Shown here in pieces: positions 1 to 14,098 of a stretch of DNA of 64,000 bases. Within the stretch, counting starts at the first letter, position 1. Each line of letters opens with the position of its first letter. The position numbers and the translations under genes were made by a program. Origin of the DNA: Entrophospora sp. SA101 (taxonomy: Eukaryota; Glomeromycota; Glomeromycetes; Entrophosporales; Entrophosporaceae); contig CAUDNR010002380.1 of the NCBI GenBank assembly GCA_958430865.1, positions 5,143 through 69,142 on the forward strand, written 5' to 3'. Below the pieces are notes generated by a model. That model ran no database searches. It saw only the letters and a list, made by a program, of their open reading frames with translations, and was not told where the DNA came from.

Positions 1-2090
1 GAAACTAATTTTAATGGCTGAAATTGGGAGTTTTTAAAATAAAGTAGATTGATTTAGATACTTATTGGACGAAACTACCTTTTTTCAAAAACAGTTTCGG
101 CTACTATCACTAAATAATATCTTTATCAATTAAAATTTAAATATACACAATCTTGGTTTAGCAGATAGTTTGGGTAATTAATAATTTTTTTCCAAAAATT
201 TGTTGCTATTATATTCAAACCTTGTCACAACGGACTATAATAATAATTAAAAATTTTGCTTCACATATAAAAACATATAAAATTTTTCTTATTATTATCT
301 GTCCCGTCTATACGTTGTGATTATATCAAGAAATCGGTTATATTGAGAAGAATTTTATAATAATAATAATTATTATTATTAAACTCAATATGCTATTTTC
401 CATTAGATTGAGATACACTACATTGAAGTTCATTGTATTTAACATGACATTAGGAAAAATTTAGGAATCGAATTAATTCGAATTGAGTCACGAATCAAAT
501 CGAATCGAATCAAATCACTCTAAAATTCGATTCGATTCGAATCGATTCGTTCGGAGCCTTAAATACAATCCACTCAACCATCCATTCCTACATGTGACTT
601 GTTCATTATAGAAAATGAACTGTAGGTGAAGATTAGAAATTTTATTTACACATGTATATTCTGTTAATGTAAATTATTTTTTTCGGCTAATATTTCCTCG
701 GCTCAAAGTTCATCCCAAAAAAACATTTTCAAATAAAAATTTTCTTTTATATATTTTTGCCAAGTATTTAATAAAATTAATAAATTTTCGAAATAAAATT
801 TTATCGGAATTATATAAACCAAATAGCCATATAGATAGATTTTTTATTATATTAATATAGTTATAAAAAATCCACATTTTCTATATACAACAAATCAATT
901 ATTTTTGTTTTCAATTCAACACCCAAATTTTACAAAAAGTTCAAAAAAATATTTTAATAACTTATTTATTCGTTAATCCTTAAGTGGTGGTCCGCCAATC
1001 AACGTTAGAAATTTACCGGGATATTAATATTATTAAAATTTAGCCGTGTTTTTTACCTGAAGATCTACTTTGTTAATACTTTATTAATATAAAAAATTAC
1101 ACAAATTTTTATAGAATGATAAGGAGTTACATGCATCAAAACTTAGCTACATGTATACTTTATAATTTCACATTTTTCTTTTTGTTTTTATTATTTTCTT
1201 TTTAGAATGATTATTTCCAAATCTTTTATTTGAAATTCAATTTAAGGTTGAGAAGTTTTTCATAGTTAATTAAAAAAAATAAATTATATAATTTTTATTA
1301 GTTTTGCTGCTAATTCCGTGGCCCTACTGGCTTGAGGTATTATAATTATCAAACTCATCTCGTATTTCAGTTTCTTAATTAATGGGAACAATCGTGTGAA
1401 GCTATTAATTGCAAATTGATTATATGGGAAAGATATTGTAACTAGTTTTGTTTTAAGCTTGAATGAACGGCAATTATAATTTTAATTCATATATCAACGA
1501 AACATGACTGCCCATAAAACATAACATAATACGTTAACTTCTAACCAACTATCATTAATAAATGCAATTATCATTATTAATTACATTATATAAATTAAAA
1601 TCTATTTTAATAACGTTTCGTTTACTAAACCTTCCACAATCTACACTAGAAAAGGAATTGAATTGAATACACTATTTCCATAAGTTTTAAGATATTTGGG
1701 TAATTGTATTACCATATAATACTGAATTTTGATGCAACAGTTTAAAACCATTATTCTCAAACAGCAACAGAAACTGTAAGATCCATAGGACAATAAGAAT
1801 TGAAGCTTAGGTTTGAATGATTGTTAAAATGATAACAGAAATTCATTTTTTAATAATTACCTATAAAATAATATTAGACCAATGGTAGCTCATTTCCCAG
1901 ATCAGCTATTTTATGTGTAAAGCAATAATAACTTTTTTTAAATATAGAATTCAACAAAATAATATTTTCAGCAATAATCAATAATCAATAAATATAACAT
2001 TATATTATGATGATATCGCTAAAATAAAAATATAAAAATAAAAATGTTTATTATTTAATCATTAGTCAAAATGTTATATTTTAATTGATT
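1..2090. other. AT-rich intergenic stretch
   Basis: No gene is visible here. The sequence is AT-rich with short palindromes such as the aataat/attatt block near 360. The only distinct structure is a block of TTCGA/TCGAA words at about 468-555 (listed separately). No open frame of useful length with splice sites was found on either strand. Confidence 0.6.
468..556. repeat. TTCGA-rich palindromic block
   Basis: The words cgaat, cgaatcga and ttcgattcga recur on both strands. The first half (cgaatcaaatcgaatcg) is nearly complementary to the second half (ttcgattcgattcgaatcg), so the block can fold on itself. It may be the remnant of an inverted-repeat element. No target-site duplication was identified. 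Confidence 0.4.
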
Positions 2091-2092
2091 GT

Positions 2093-2254
2093 ATGGATAT
2101 TTACAGAAAAGGCCCGACAGGATATTTGGCAGATATAAAGTTCGAAAATATAAGTCTCATAGGTGAACGAATACTTGAATCTGTATTTAATGAATTAGAT
2201 AATACGGATAAATGGATTTATGTTTTTTATTCCATTTTAATAAAAGTTATCTGA
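2093..2254 (+). CDS. Possible short coding fragment (53 codons)
   Basis: An ATG-initiated frame of 53 codons begins MDIYRKGPTGYLADIKFENI. It has balanced amino-acid use that is unusual for the surrounding AT-rich DNA. A tttacag just after the ATG could instead be a splice acceptor, which would make this an internal or terminal exon or a relic. No family is recognised. It stands alone between non-coding stretches, so it may be a decayed gene piece. Confidence 0.25.
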   Translation: MDIYRKGPTGYLADIKFENISLIGERILESVFNELDNTDKWIYVFYSILIKVI

Positions 2255-3590
2255 TGATTTTTTTTTTGGGCGGTGAATTTGAAATATGCATTTTTGATTA
2301 TAAGTTATTTCTCAAAACTTTGAGAACCATAGCCATTTTCACTTCTTTTGATTCAACACAATGATGACTTTTCACATTCCTTTTTCATTCGTGTCCAAAA
2401 ATAGACGCTAGACAAAATATAGAGTATGATTTGGAAAGATAATAATGATACGGAGGAAGGTCAAAAAAAAGAAAATCACAACAGCTGATCAATAATTACA
2501 AGTAGGCAATTTCTGTAGTTGGAAATGCAGAAAATAAGTATTGTGATAGGTAGGGAATATCTATTGAGCCAACTCCATCCTACGAGCTTGTCTGATGTTA
2601 ATCTTCATGGGATCATGGGATAAAGGTCAGACATGGAATTAAAGCATGCTAGTTAATGATATTGCTAACTTCCAAAAGTTATTATGAAACGTGCAATGAA
2701 AATAAAACACTAAAATTTAGACGATTAAAATTAGTCACACGATTTACCTATTGTTTTACTGCGGATTAAAAAATTTATTTGTTTTTATTCAAATTACTAG
2801 TTTATAACTGAGAACGCAATGTGAGCCTTTTGCTTTTCGTGTTACAAAACACATACCGTGCTACACGAGAATAAAAATTCAATTAAGTTGGGTTTTGCGT
2901 CTTCTTCGTCGCAAAGAGCAAAAAAATGACATCACTCGGGCCAAGGCAATAGTCTATTTTATTAAATTCAAAACATATAAATAGGACAGCCGTCCAAGCT
3001 TTTTTTTTTGTTATTTTTTCGTAGAGAAATTCCTCTCAGGCTATTTCAGCGCACGGAACTCAACCTTCTACATTCGGCCACATAATTGTTCGTTATTATT
3101 ATACAACGTTGTTACAGGAGAGACCGTGTTGATTGATTGACCAATTAAAATCGTGAATTTAAAAATAAAACACTTAATGTGGGTTTGATTCATTTTGTCA
3201 ACAATCACTTCACGAACAATTGTTTCATTAACAAATGGCTCGAATTTAAGAAGCTGGAAGCAACCATGTGACAAAACTTTTGAAATAGTCTAATAAATTA
3301 AATCGTACTACTCGAAAATGTATTTAAGGGTTGGTTTTCTACTTGGTTGAAGAATAACTCTCTTCCTAACTCTTCTCTTGGCCATATCTCTCGATATAAT
3401 CAAAATAATCTTAATATAACGAATGTCAAATTATTGTGAATGTGACCAATTTAAGATATACAATCAAGAGGAAACATGAACGATGTATGAAAAATCAAAC
3501 AAATTTATTTAATAAAACAAAATTTACAACTCAAAACAATTTTTTTTGCATGTAATAAAATTCCATTATTAACTATTAACAATCTAATTA
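2255..3590. other. Intergenic, no supported gene
   Basis: Only short frames are present. A patch near 2550-2640 could be worn-out coding sequence (a plus-strand frame reads SQLHPTSLSDVNLHG), but stops follow at once. Nothing else is supported. Confidence 0.5.
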
Positions 3591-3832
3591 TATAGATCTT
3601 GACCGATCAAACTCGCCTATATAGTTATTGAATAATTGATAATAATAAAACGTTAATTAAATATATTTTACAAACAGCTTCATAGATCTTGACTTAGGAC
3701 TTACTTTGATCAAACCCACCTATAATAATAAACGTCCATTTTGGAAACTTGATTTGCAAATAGATATTGACTTAACACTTACTTCTACCAAGCCCGCCTA
3801 TATAATTATTTGAATAATTGATAAAGCGAAAT
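3590..3832. repeat. Three diverged tandem units of about 85-90 bp
   Basis: Three successive stretches share the order 'atagatcttgac', 'cttactttgatcaaaccc', 'gcctatataattatt' and 'gaataattgataa'. They start near 3593, 3682 and 3762. They have diverged by substitutions and small gaps. No coding function is seen. Confidence 0.5.
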
Positions 3833-4650
3833 CGAGTGGACTTACCCGAGGGTTGAAAAGACCAACAACAACAATGATGAGAATCCTCACGCAAAGCATT
3901 AAAATCCAAACATCTGGATTTTGAGGAACAATTCATGAGTTCCAACAGCAAGAGAAAGACCACAAATCACATCGGGGAGTCGATTAAAAAAAGAATAAGT
4001 GCAGATCATGACCCACAGGAAGAATAAAGCACATCAAGAGCAATGAAACTGACACATACAATGAAGGAAGTTGTCAGCAACAATAAATGTTATACGGATG
4101 CAGTAGAAAATTCGTACAACGATAATAATTAATAATGAGAATGATTAATAATGAGAATGAGAATGAAACGGTGGTAAATGATGACGGCGATGAGAGTTGT
4201 GACACTGAATAATTTTTATTTATTCTTTGTATTTTTTTTTTTTTCGCAATAAAAATTGCATAGATCAAAATTTTTTTCAGAAAAATAAAAAAAAAAAAAG
4301 TTTTTTCTGAAATTGCCACCCAGCGAAAGCAAAAAATTCCTTCCAACAAAAAATTAGGTTTAAAAAACAAAGATTTTTCGGTTTCAATTGCAATTGCAAC
4401 GCATTGCTTTGCAATTCAATTCAACGCAATTGCAACCTGTTTTATAAAATAAAACATTTGCCGTACGACACAATTTTTGCTAAATATGGCGAAAACGTTG
4501 ATCGCGCCAAAAACCGAAAAGACCAGGCGCGGCTAGACGCAAAAGGAGACAATCGGCGAGAAAACTGCACGGAAGTCGCACGACTTGCGAGTTTTGGAAG
4601 GAGATCGTGACACGGCAAATGTTAAATCTTTAAGTTAATTAATTAATTAA
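3833..4650. other. Intergenic with a GC-richer island at 4497-4615
   Basis: Most of this is AT-rich with several poly-A/T runs. Near 4385-4440 the words caattgcaattgcaac and cgcaattgcaacc form local palindromes. At 4497-4615 GC content rises sharply (gatcgcgccaaaa, ggcgcggctagacg, tcggcgag, gaagtcgcacgac). A 68-codon frame crosses this island, but I cannot match it to a family and do not call it a gene. Confidence 0.45.
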
Positions 4651-5582
4651 AAAGTAAATTTTTGCTATTTCTCCAAATATTAAAAATAAACCTATACCAG
4701 GTGTGCAATTAAAATTTTTACATGCAGTAAAGCAAGTGTTTGTTTGGTTATTATCTCCAACTATGCACCATTATATAGAAAAATCAATATTGGATTTATT
4801 GCTACCGCCATTCTTGTTACTTGAAATGAGGATTGCTCAAAGTTTCTTAGCAAATTAAAATCTCCTATTAAATAGTAGTTCGCAATAAATAATGACTTCA
4901 TAGAATGTTATTTTACTATTTAAAATCTTTCTCTGTGCGTGATAAACTTCATTAGAAATTTTAAATTGTTACTTAAAAACAGAATATCTAAAATATTTTT
5001 AAAAAAAAACTGAAATAGAGGTTTTTGATATTAACTTTATTTAGCAAATTTAAGAAGAAATCAATCTCATTATATCAAAAATAAAAGATTAAACAAAACA
5101 ATTGACAATAACCATTATAATTGTTGTGAGCAGTGCCTATTTTGACAATTTGATAATTATATATTGATGATATATATCATATAATAGTAACAAAAAATAA
5201 TGACAAGAATTATTTATAATCATCTAGTTAGCTATATTTTTCTGCAGTACTTGTAATAACTGATTTTACTTAACACCACCAATAAAACAGATACTTTTTA
5301 ACTTTGGGAAAATGGTTCTGATCCGATTTTTTAAGTGCAGTTTGAAAATCAATCTAGAAATATGCTCATTCAAATCCGTTAATTTGTTCAAAGCATGCTT
5401 TTTAAGGGGAATTTTTTCTTTTATTTGACCTATAGTGGACAAACATCATGATAAACTGCTAGTACACCACCTTCTTGTTTGCCCCACTTTCTGAGAAACA
5501 TTCAAAACATTCAGAGAGCCAGTTGAATCACTGTGCTTCTAAAAGTAAAATATATATTAAAACTATTTGCCAAGTGTTTTAT
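4650..5582. repeat. Left copy of a ~0.92 kb direct repeat flanking the kelch gene
   Basis: This stretch aligns almost throughout with 8152-9060 in the same orientation. Shared words include tttttgctatttctccaaat, ggtgtgcaattaaaattttt, gatttattgctaccgccatt and gcatgctttttaagggg. Differences are point changes and small indels, for example an extra 'gctcaaagtttcttagcaa' here. No long open frame, TG..CA termini or polymerase motifs were seen, so the type of element is unknown. Confidence 0.8.
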
Positions 5583-6062
5583 GGGGGGTTTATACTCACT
5601 AGTACATTACATACATAAGGTTTTATTGTTACTTGTTTCTGTAACCCTCCTTTGTTTTATTATTATTATAGGCGATGATAATCTTTAAATATAAAGCTTT
5701 TGCTTATTCATTTTTACTGTGAAGAATTTTAGAATAGCATAGATTAATGACAAAAATAAGAAAAACACAAGACAATCCAAAATGATTTATTTATATTGGA
5801 TAAAGTTTTATTTTTAAAGTTGATAAATATAAATAATAATTCAGTATTAAATTGTTCACAGTATTCATACTTATTTATATATTGAAAATTTCTAAAATTT
5901 ATGAAAGTATATATATTAGTAAAGAAATAAATGATTTTTAATATTAATATAATAAAAAAAAAATTTTTCAATAATTAATCAAATGTGGAAATCAAGTTGT
6001 GAATCAGAGATTGTAAGTGGTATTATGCTAATTTATAAATTTACAAATTTGCATTCAAAAAT
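5583..6062. other. AT-rich spacer
   Basis: This lies between the left repeat copy and the 3' end of the kelch gene. It is extremely AT-rich. A minus-strand 75-codon frame at 5744-5971 is rich in Phe/Ile/Asn and looks like chance. Confidence 0.5.
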
Positions 6063-6251
6063 TTAATTATCATTTAATAGATAAATTTTATTGACTTTTT
6101 CACCAGATGGAAGAATTACTTTATGAGTAATTATTTTAGAGCTCTTGGAATTGGATATAGAAATCTGATTGTTGTTGTCATTAATTGTAATTAACTGGTC
6201 ATTCAGAACATTATCATTATCACTATTATTATTACTATTATTATTTTTCAA
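6063..6251 (-). pseudogene. Out-of-frame continuation of the kelch protein tail
   Basis: Directly after the kelch stop, a 62-codon frame in another phase starts with no ATG (its first possible start is TTG). It first reads Asn/Ser/Asp-rich sequence like the tail upstream, then the coding-like string ITHKVILPSGEKVNKIYLL before its own stop. The switch falls inside an (aat)n tract. A slippage indel may therefore have cut the last ~60 residues off the kelch protein. An assembly error in the repeat would look the same. Confidence 0.45.
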
Positions 6252-8075
6252 AATTTAATATTATTATTATCATCAATGATGTCTTTATGACTAGTATCTA
6301 CTACAGCTTCAGTATTACTATCACTATTGGTATATTTGTAGTTATTATCAGTGTTTGAAATGATTTCAATATTACTAGTAAATTCATTTTTGTTTTCATT
6401 TTCTTTATGAGTTTGTTGATTTAATTCTCTTTCTTTTTCATCATCACTAACAGCATTATTGGGTTTCATTTTTCTTCCATATAAAATAAGAATAGCAATA
6501 AAAACAATGATGAAGATTGCACCAGATGTAACTGATCCAATAATTATACCAGTGATTTGTTTATCAGCAGCTGCATTGGTGGTAGTTGTATCTATTGAAG
6601 GATTAGCACTGGTGGTGGTTGTAGCTATTGAAGGATTAGTACTGGTGGTGGTTGGTTCACTAACAGTGCTAGTAATGATTTTAGTTAAAGGATCAAACTT
6701 GTCCAACCATTTGTAATTATATTTGTCACTAATATCTAATAATAAGATATTTTGATAACTACCGACATTGAAAATGTAACCTATTATTATTATTAAATAT
6801 AAATAAAATTAATATAAACAAGTGAATATACTTATGTATGAATTTCAAAGATTATTATCATAAGTTACCAAATGAGATTATCATGTAATTTTTATATAAA
6901 TTTGAAGTATGGAATCTATGTGCTTTATCAATTAGATTATAAGGATAATTAGTAATGTTTGTTGGAACTGTCCATTGGAAAGGAGATTTTGTTACATCTA
7001 ATATTGCTAATTTGTCTGATTGTTTAGTGCCACCATACACAATTATCCTTCCATCAGGTGCTAAAAATAAATAAATATTATATATATTGAAAAAATATAT
7101 TTGATTAAAATAATTACAATAATAATTAATTTACTTAATACTGAAGAAAACCCATCTCGTGTAGAAGATACATCACCAACTGTTTTCTAATATAACTAAT
7201 ATTTATTAATATCTTTTAGTTGAAAATATTGTTATGATGATTATATAACTTACAATATTGGACCATGAATTTTGATTAATATTATACAAGTATATCTAAA
7301 CATAATATGTATTATTAGAAAATATAACATTTTCATTCCTTTTATTTTAATTAAATAATAAAAAAATAAATTATAATATTACTTGAGTTGCAGCATAAAA
7401 ATCAAGGTAAATTATAGTCTCATCATTCAATGCATGACAATTGAAGTAATCTATGTGTAATATAGATGGACCACTATTACTTGGTGTTAAGGTTGTAAAT
7501 ATCATACTTTTGGAATTGAATTTATATATATTTAGATCAATTCCAGTAAATATATATGTGTTTCCATAATTATCTTGTGTATATCTTGTATACATAGCTT
7601 TATTTAATTGTAATTGTCCATTTAAGGTTTCTGGAGTCCATGTATCAAATGAATTTGTATTTATTGAATAAACTATGGATCCATAAGCTGTAGAACCAGG
7701 TCCTGCTTCTAAACCTTTATATCCAGCTATAACATAAAGTGTGTCATTATTAGTTCCTCCCAATGCTAATGATGCACTACTAAATGGTGGTATTACTGAT
7801 TTTGGAATAATTGATTTTATTGGTAATGTTTGATTAAGTGAAAATGTTGTGGATAAATCTGGATAAATTATTTGGTTTGTATATCCTGAACTGCCAGAAT
7901 ATCCTCCAAAATAATAAAGTTTATCATTTAACACTATTGAACTTTGACGACGTATATCTAATAATTGACCAGAAACAAAAAAATTGAAACTATCTAATAA
8001 AAATAAATTGAAAATTATTATTAATAAATTTAATGATTTTAAATAGTTATGATGATGTTTCATTAAATTATCCAT
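6248..8075 (-). CDS. Kelch-repeat single-pass membrane protein
   Basis: Five exons join in frame: 8075-7383, 7295-7254, 7186-7135, 7060-6869 and 6780-6248 (503 aa). The N-terminus carries a hydrophobic signal segment (about residues 15-35, LLIIIFNLFLLDSFNFFVSG). Kelch beta-propeller blades follow, with typical motifs KLYYFGGYSG, DTLYVIAGY, NTYIFTG, DGRIIVYGGT and YIFNVGS. After the propeller come a Ser/Thr-rich stalk, one membrane segment (IIIGSVTSGAIFIIVFIAIL) and an Asn/Asp/Glu-rich cytoplasmic tail. The topology suggests a cell-surface kelch protein. Ligand and function cannot be read from the sequence. The gene lies between two direct repeat copies. A second initiation codon (MKHHHNY) lies five codons downstream. 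The tail stops within an aat repeat, and an open frame continues in another phase (separate entry). Confidence 0.85.
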
Positions 8076-8151
8076 TTTTTTAAAAAAATTTATAGTATTA
8101 AAAATAAATCTGCGTTGCCTTCAAAAATGAATATTCTATATAAGGAAATTA

Positions 8152-9060
8152 ATGTAAATTTTTGCTATTTCTCCAAATATTAAAAAATAAATCTATACCA
8201 GGTGTGCAATTAAAATTTTTACATGAGTAAAGCAAGTATTTGTTTGATTATTACCTCCAACTACACACCATCATATAGAAAATCAATATTGGATTTATTG
8301 CTACCGCCATTCTTGTTACTTGAAATGAGGATTAAAATCTCCTATTAAATAATGGTTCGCAATAAATAGTGTGACTTCATAGAATGTTATCTTACTATTT
8401 AAAAATCTTTCTCTGTGTGTGATAAACTTCAATAGAAATTTTAAATTGTTACTTAAAAACAAAATGTTTAAAAATATTTAATTTTAATAAAAAAACTGAA
8501 ATAGAGGTTTTTGATATTAACTTTATTTAGCAAATTTAAGAAGAAATCAATCCAATTATATCAAAAAAAAAAAAGATTAAATGAAACAATTGACAATAAC
8601 CATTATAATTGTTGAGAGTAGCAGTTCTTATTTTGACAATTTGATAATTATATATTGATGATATATATCATACAATTGTAACAAAAAATAATGACAAGAA
8701 TTATTTATAATCATCTAGTTGGCTTCAGTACTTGCAATAACTGATTTTACTTAAGACCAATAAAACAGATACTTTTTAACTTTGGGAAAATGGTTCTGAT
8801 CCGGTTTTTCAAGTGCAGTTTGAAATCAATCTAGAAATATGCTCATTCAAATCTGTTAATTTGTTCAAAGCATGCTTTTTAAGGGGAATTTTTTCTTTTA
8901 TTTGACCTATAGTGGACAAATATCATGGTCAACTGCTAGTACTCCACCCTCTTGTCTGTTATGCTTTCTGAGAAACATTTAAAACATTCATAGAGCCAGT
9001 TGAATCAATGTGCTTCTATAAATGAAAACATATTAAAACTATTTGCCAAGTATTTTACTG
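8152..9060. repeat. Right copy of the ~0.92 kb direct repeat
   Basis: Same orientation and same word order as 4650-5582, beginning tttttgctatttctccaaat and ending near ctatttgccaagtattttac. It starts only about 75 bp upstream of the kelch start codon and so covers its likely promoter. The pair brackets about 2.6 kb. Confidence 0.8.
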
Positions 9061-9540
9061 GATTCCTTTTATTAACCAACTATTTATTTATATGATCATT
9101 CCATTTGTGTAAGACATTATTGCAACCAAATTGTTAATTACCTAAGAAATTTATTTCCTTGACAATTCGGGAAATTAAATAAACTACGGAGTTTATTTAT
9201 ATATGTGAGTGCCCATTACAATTTATAAAAATTGCCAGGGAATTCCATACACATGTTTATTTCTTTTTATTATGGTAAAATCCATTTACAATGTCAAAAA
9301 GATAAAACATTCACCAATTAATAAAAGAACTCCAACATCAATCTGCTTTCAAGATATTCTTCAATAAAATTCTTAACATAATAAGCATTTATGGCTTGAT
9401 AAACCCTACATTAATATCAAGTTAATGCTCAAAATCATTTGCCGATTCAACTGATCCACCCAATTTATTTTTCTGTTTGTCACCAACTATTCCAACTATT
9501 TATCAAGTTTTTTTGCTTAATTTGGAAAATGGAAATTGGC
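9061..9540. other. Intergenic
   Basis: AT-rich, with no frame or motif I can support. Confidence 0.5.
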
Positions 9541-9717
9541 TAGTGTTGGTCGCCAAAACTGTTTTGAAAAGGCGAAAGTCAAAACTAAAATTAAAAGTTA
9601 TATGTCAAAACTAAATCAAAAGTTAATAGTCAAAAATCAAAACTAGTTTTGACTTATGGCGAAACCTTTTGGCTTTCGCGCGGCTGCGAAACTCTCTAGT
9701 TTTGGAAACCAACACTA
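9541..9717. mobile_element. hAT-like MITE, 177 bp
   Basis: The ends are inverted repeats: 5' tagtgttggtcgccaaaact against the complement of the 3' end, tagtgttggtttccaaaact (18 of 20 match). The interior is non-coding and holds several subterminal copies of gtcaaaact in both orientations. Flanking octamers aaattggc and aaatggac match at 6 of 8 positions, consistent with a worn 8-bp hAT target duplication. The TAGTGTTGG terminus fits hAT-superfamily ends. No transposase is present, so it would depend on one supplied in trans. Confidence 0.7.
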
Positions 9718-10003
9718 AAATGGACAAAGATGTCACTCAGCCTATAAATATATATACACCGTCAACCAACAACCCTCTATGAGGCAATAAACAAATTTTG
9801 TTTTAATATTCAAAAATAAAAAAACCGTTTAATAAAAAGAATAGAGAATTAATGTAATAATAAAATATACTTTGTTGCTATATCGCTTTACAAAATCGTT
9901 ATTAATATTAAATACATACAAAAATAATTTCTAAACAAATAAATAATAACAATTTATCTTGTTTTCCTTTGACCTCTACCTCTCTCTACCTCTGCCTTGT
10001 CTT

Positions 10004-10207
10004 TCATGGGTTTTTTTTTTCATTATTATCATCTTCGATAAGAATTGTTCTATCAATATCATCACCATCATTATCATTATTGTTATCATTATCATTATTA
10101 GACACAGAATTTCTATGTTGGTTAGCCTCAGCTTCACCTAATTCATTCATCGTCATACTGTATAGATCTTCTCTCCGCTTACACTCTTGATAAATACAAC
10201 AGAGGAT
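10004..10207 (-). CDS. Possible orphan terminal exon
   Basis: On the minus strand a frame reads CKRREDLYSMTMNELGEAEA and continues into an Asn/Asp-rich stretch and a stop (ILIEDDNNEKKNP). The composition is protein-like. A plausible acceptor (tatttatcaag) lies just upstream. No neighbouring exon could be linked, so it may be a relic of a lost gene. Confidence 0.25.
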   Translation of the reverse strand: MLCCIYQECKRREDLYSMTMNELGEAEANQHRNSVSNNDNDNNNDNDGDDIDRTILIEDDNNEKKNP

Positions 10208-10419
10208 ATAATATTTTTTTTGTTTAAGAAAGAGTAGTAGTATACATGTATAATTTATACTGGTTTTGGGCAAAAGATGTCTTTATATTCATATTATTGT
10301 AAAGATCACGTGTAATCCAAAAGGAGGAGGTGTTAACATTAAATAAATAAAACTTGATTTCTTTATAATTTCAGAAATATCTGTTTTTAAACGAATTGAC
10401 CTCATTAGCAACCTCTCGA

Positions 10420-11060
10420 GTTTTTGACAACACCAGGCAGGCTTAGATGCTTCAAAAATAAAATGTTGATGTTTCGCAGGCCATTTAATTTTTTAAAATA
10501 AACTCCCAAAATAGATTTGATATCCAAGTATTGAAAGCCTTTTCCACCTTCGTATCATTGAGTTTAGCAGTACTTGATTTTTTCACCACGTCGACAACGC
10601 AATCCACACAATCTACACTTGTTTTTCCATAAGGGATCTTGATCAAGCCAAAATTACCATCACATTTGAATTTGGTATGAAATTTAATTCGATACTTTCA
10701 TAATAATCACAATTGCTAAATGATTTTTATCTTTATTTTATCTGTCACAAGTAATCTTTAAATGTTTTTCGCCTTTGTTCAATTTCTTAATTCCGTCAAA
10801 AATCGTGCCATTTGGGACCTTCCCTATAATCTCATCTTCATCAAGAACATAATTAATTTGTTCCCTTACTGCTTCATCTTGAATACCATATTAATATAAA
10901 TGGACTTTACACGGACTAAGTTAATAAATCTTGATCAGAATGTGGTACATGCCAACGCCTACACCAACCATCAACATCAGTCAATATATACTTCTTCAAC
11001 ACATTCTCAATATTGAAAAGATCCAATAGGGGACTCTCCTGATCAGGAAAATTTAACAAA
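10420..11060 (-). pseudogene. Decayed member of a dispersed gene family (copy 1)
   Basis: Read on the minus strand, fragments in shifting frames look like one protein: FNIENVLKKYILTDVDGWCR, then RWHVPHSDQDLL, then GIQDEAVREQINYVLDEDEI with IGKVPNGTIFDGIKKLNKG, then KLNDTKVEKAFNTWISNLFW near 10500. Stops and frameshifts break it. Two other copies occur at 43970-44130 (plus) and 55765-56230 (minus). I do not recognise the family. Conservation of protein-like strings across three diverged copies shows it was once coding. Confidence 0.6.
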
Positions 11061-11353
11061 TAATTGGTCATTCATTACACGTTTTTCCCGCATGTTAACT
11101 TTGACTTTTGATATCATAAAAAAAGGCGCGTATACTCTGGATTAAATAATAATAATAATATTTTGATATAAAATTGACATGATTATAAAAAAATTTGCTT
11201 TGACCAAGATGATTGGTCAGTTGATACAAAATTAAATTAATTGTAGATTTACAAAACTTTTAATAAATAATTCTTCAAAATTAGTCTTTGTTTTTTTTGA
11301 TTTCCATTTAAATTATACTAGCCAATTCTATGAACTAACTCTATGAATTAATT

Positions 11354-14098
<2,745 letters not shown>

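Noticed and set aside
4650..9060. The kelch-flanking repeats as LTRs of a retrotransposon
   Set aside because: No TG..CA ends, primer-binding site, polypurine tract or reverse transcriptase lies between them. The internal gene is a kelch protein.
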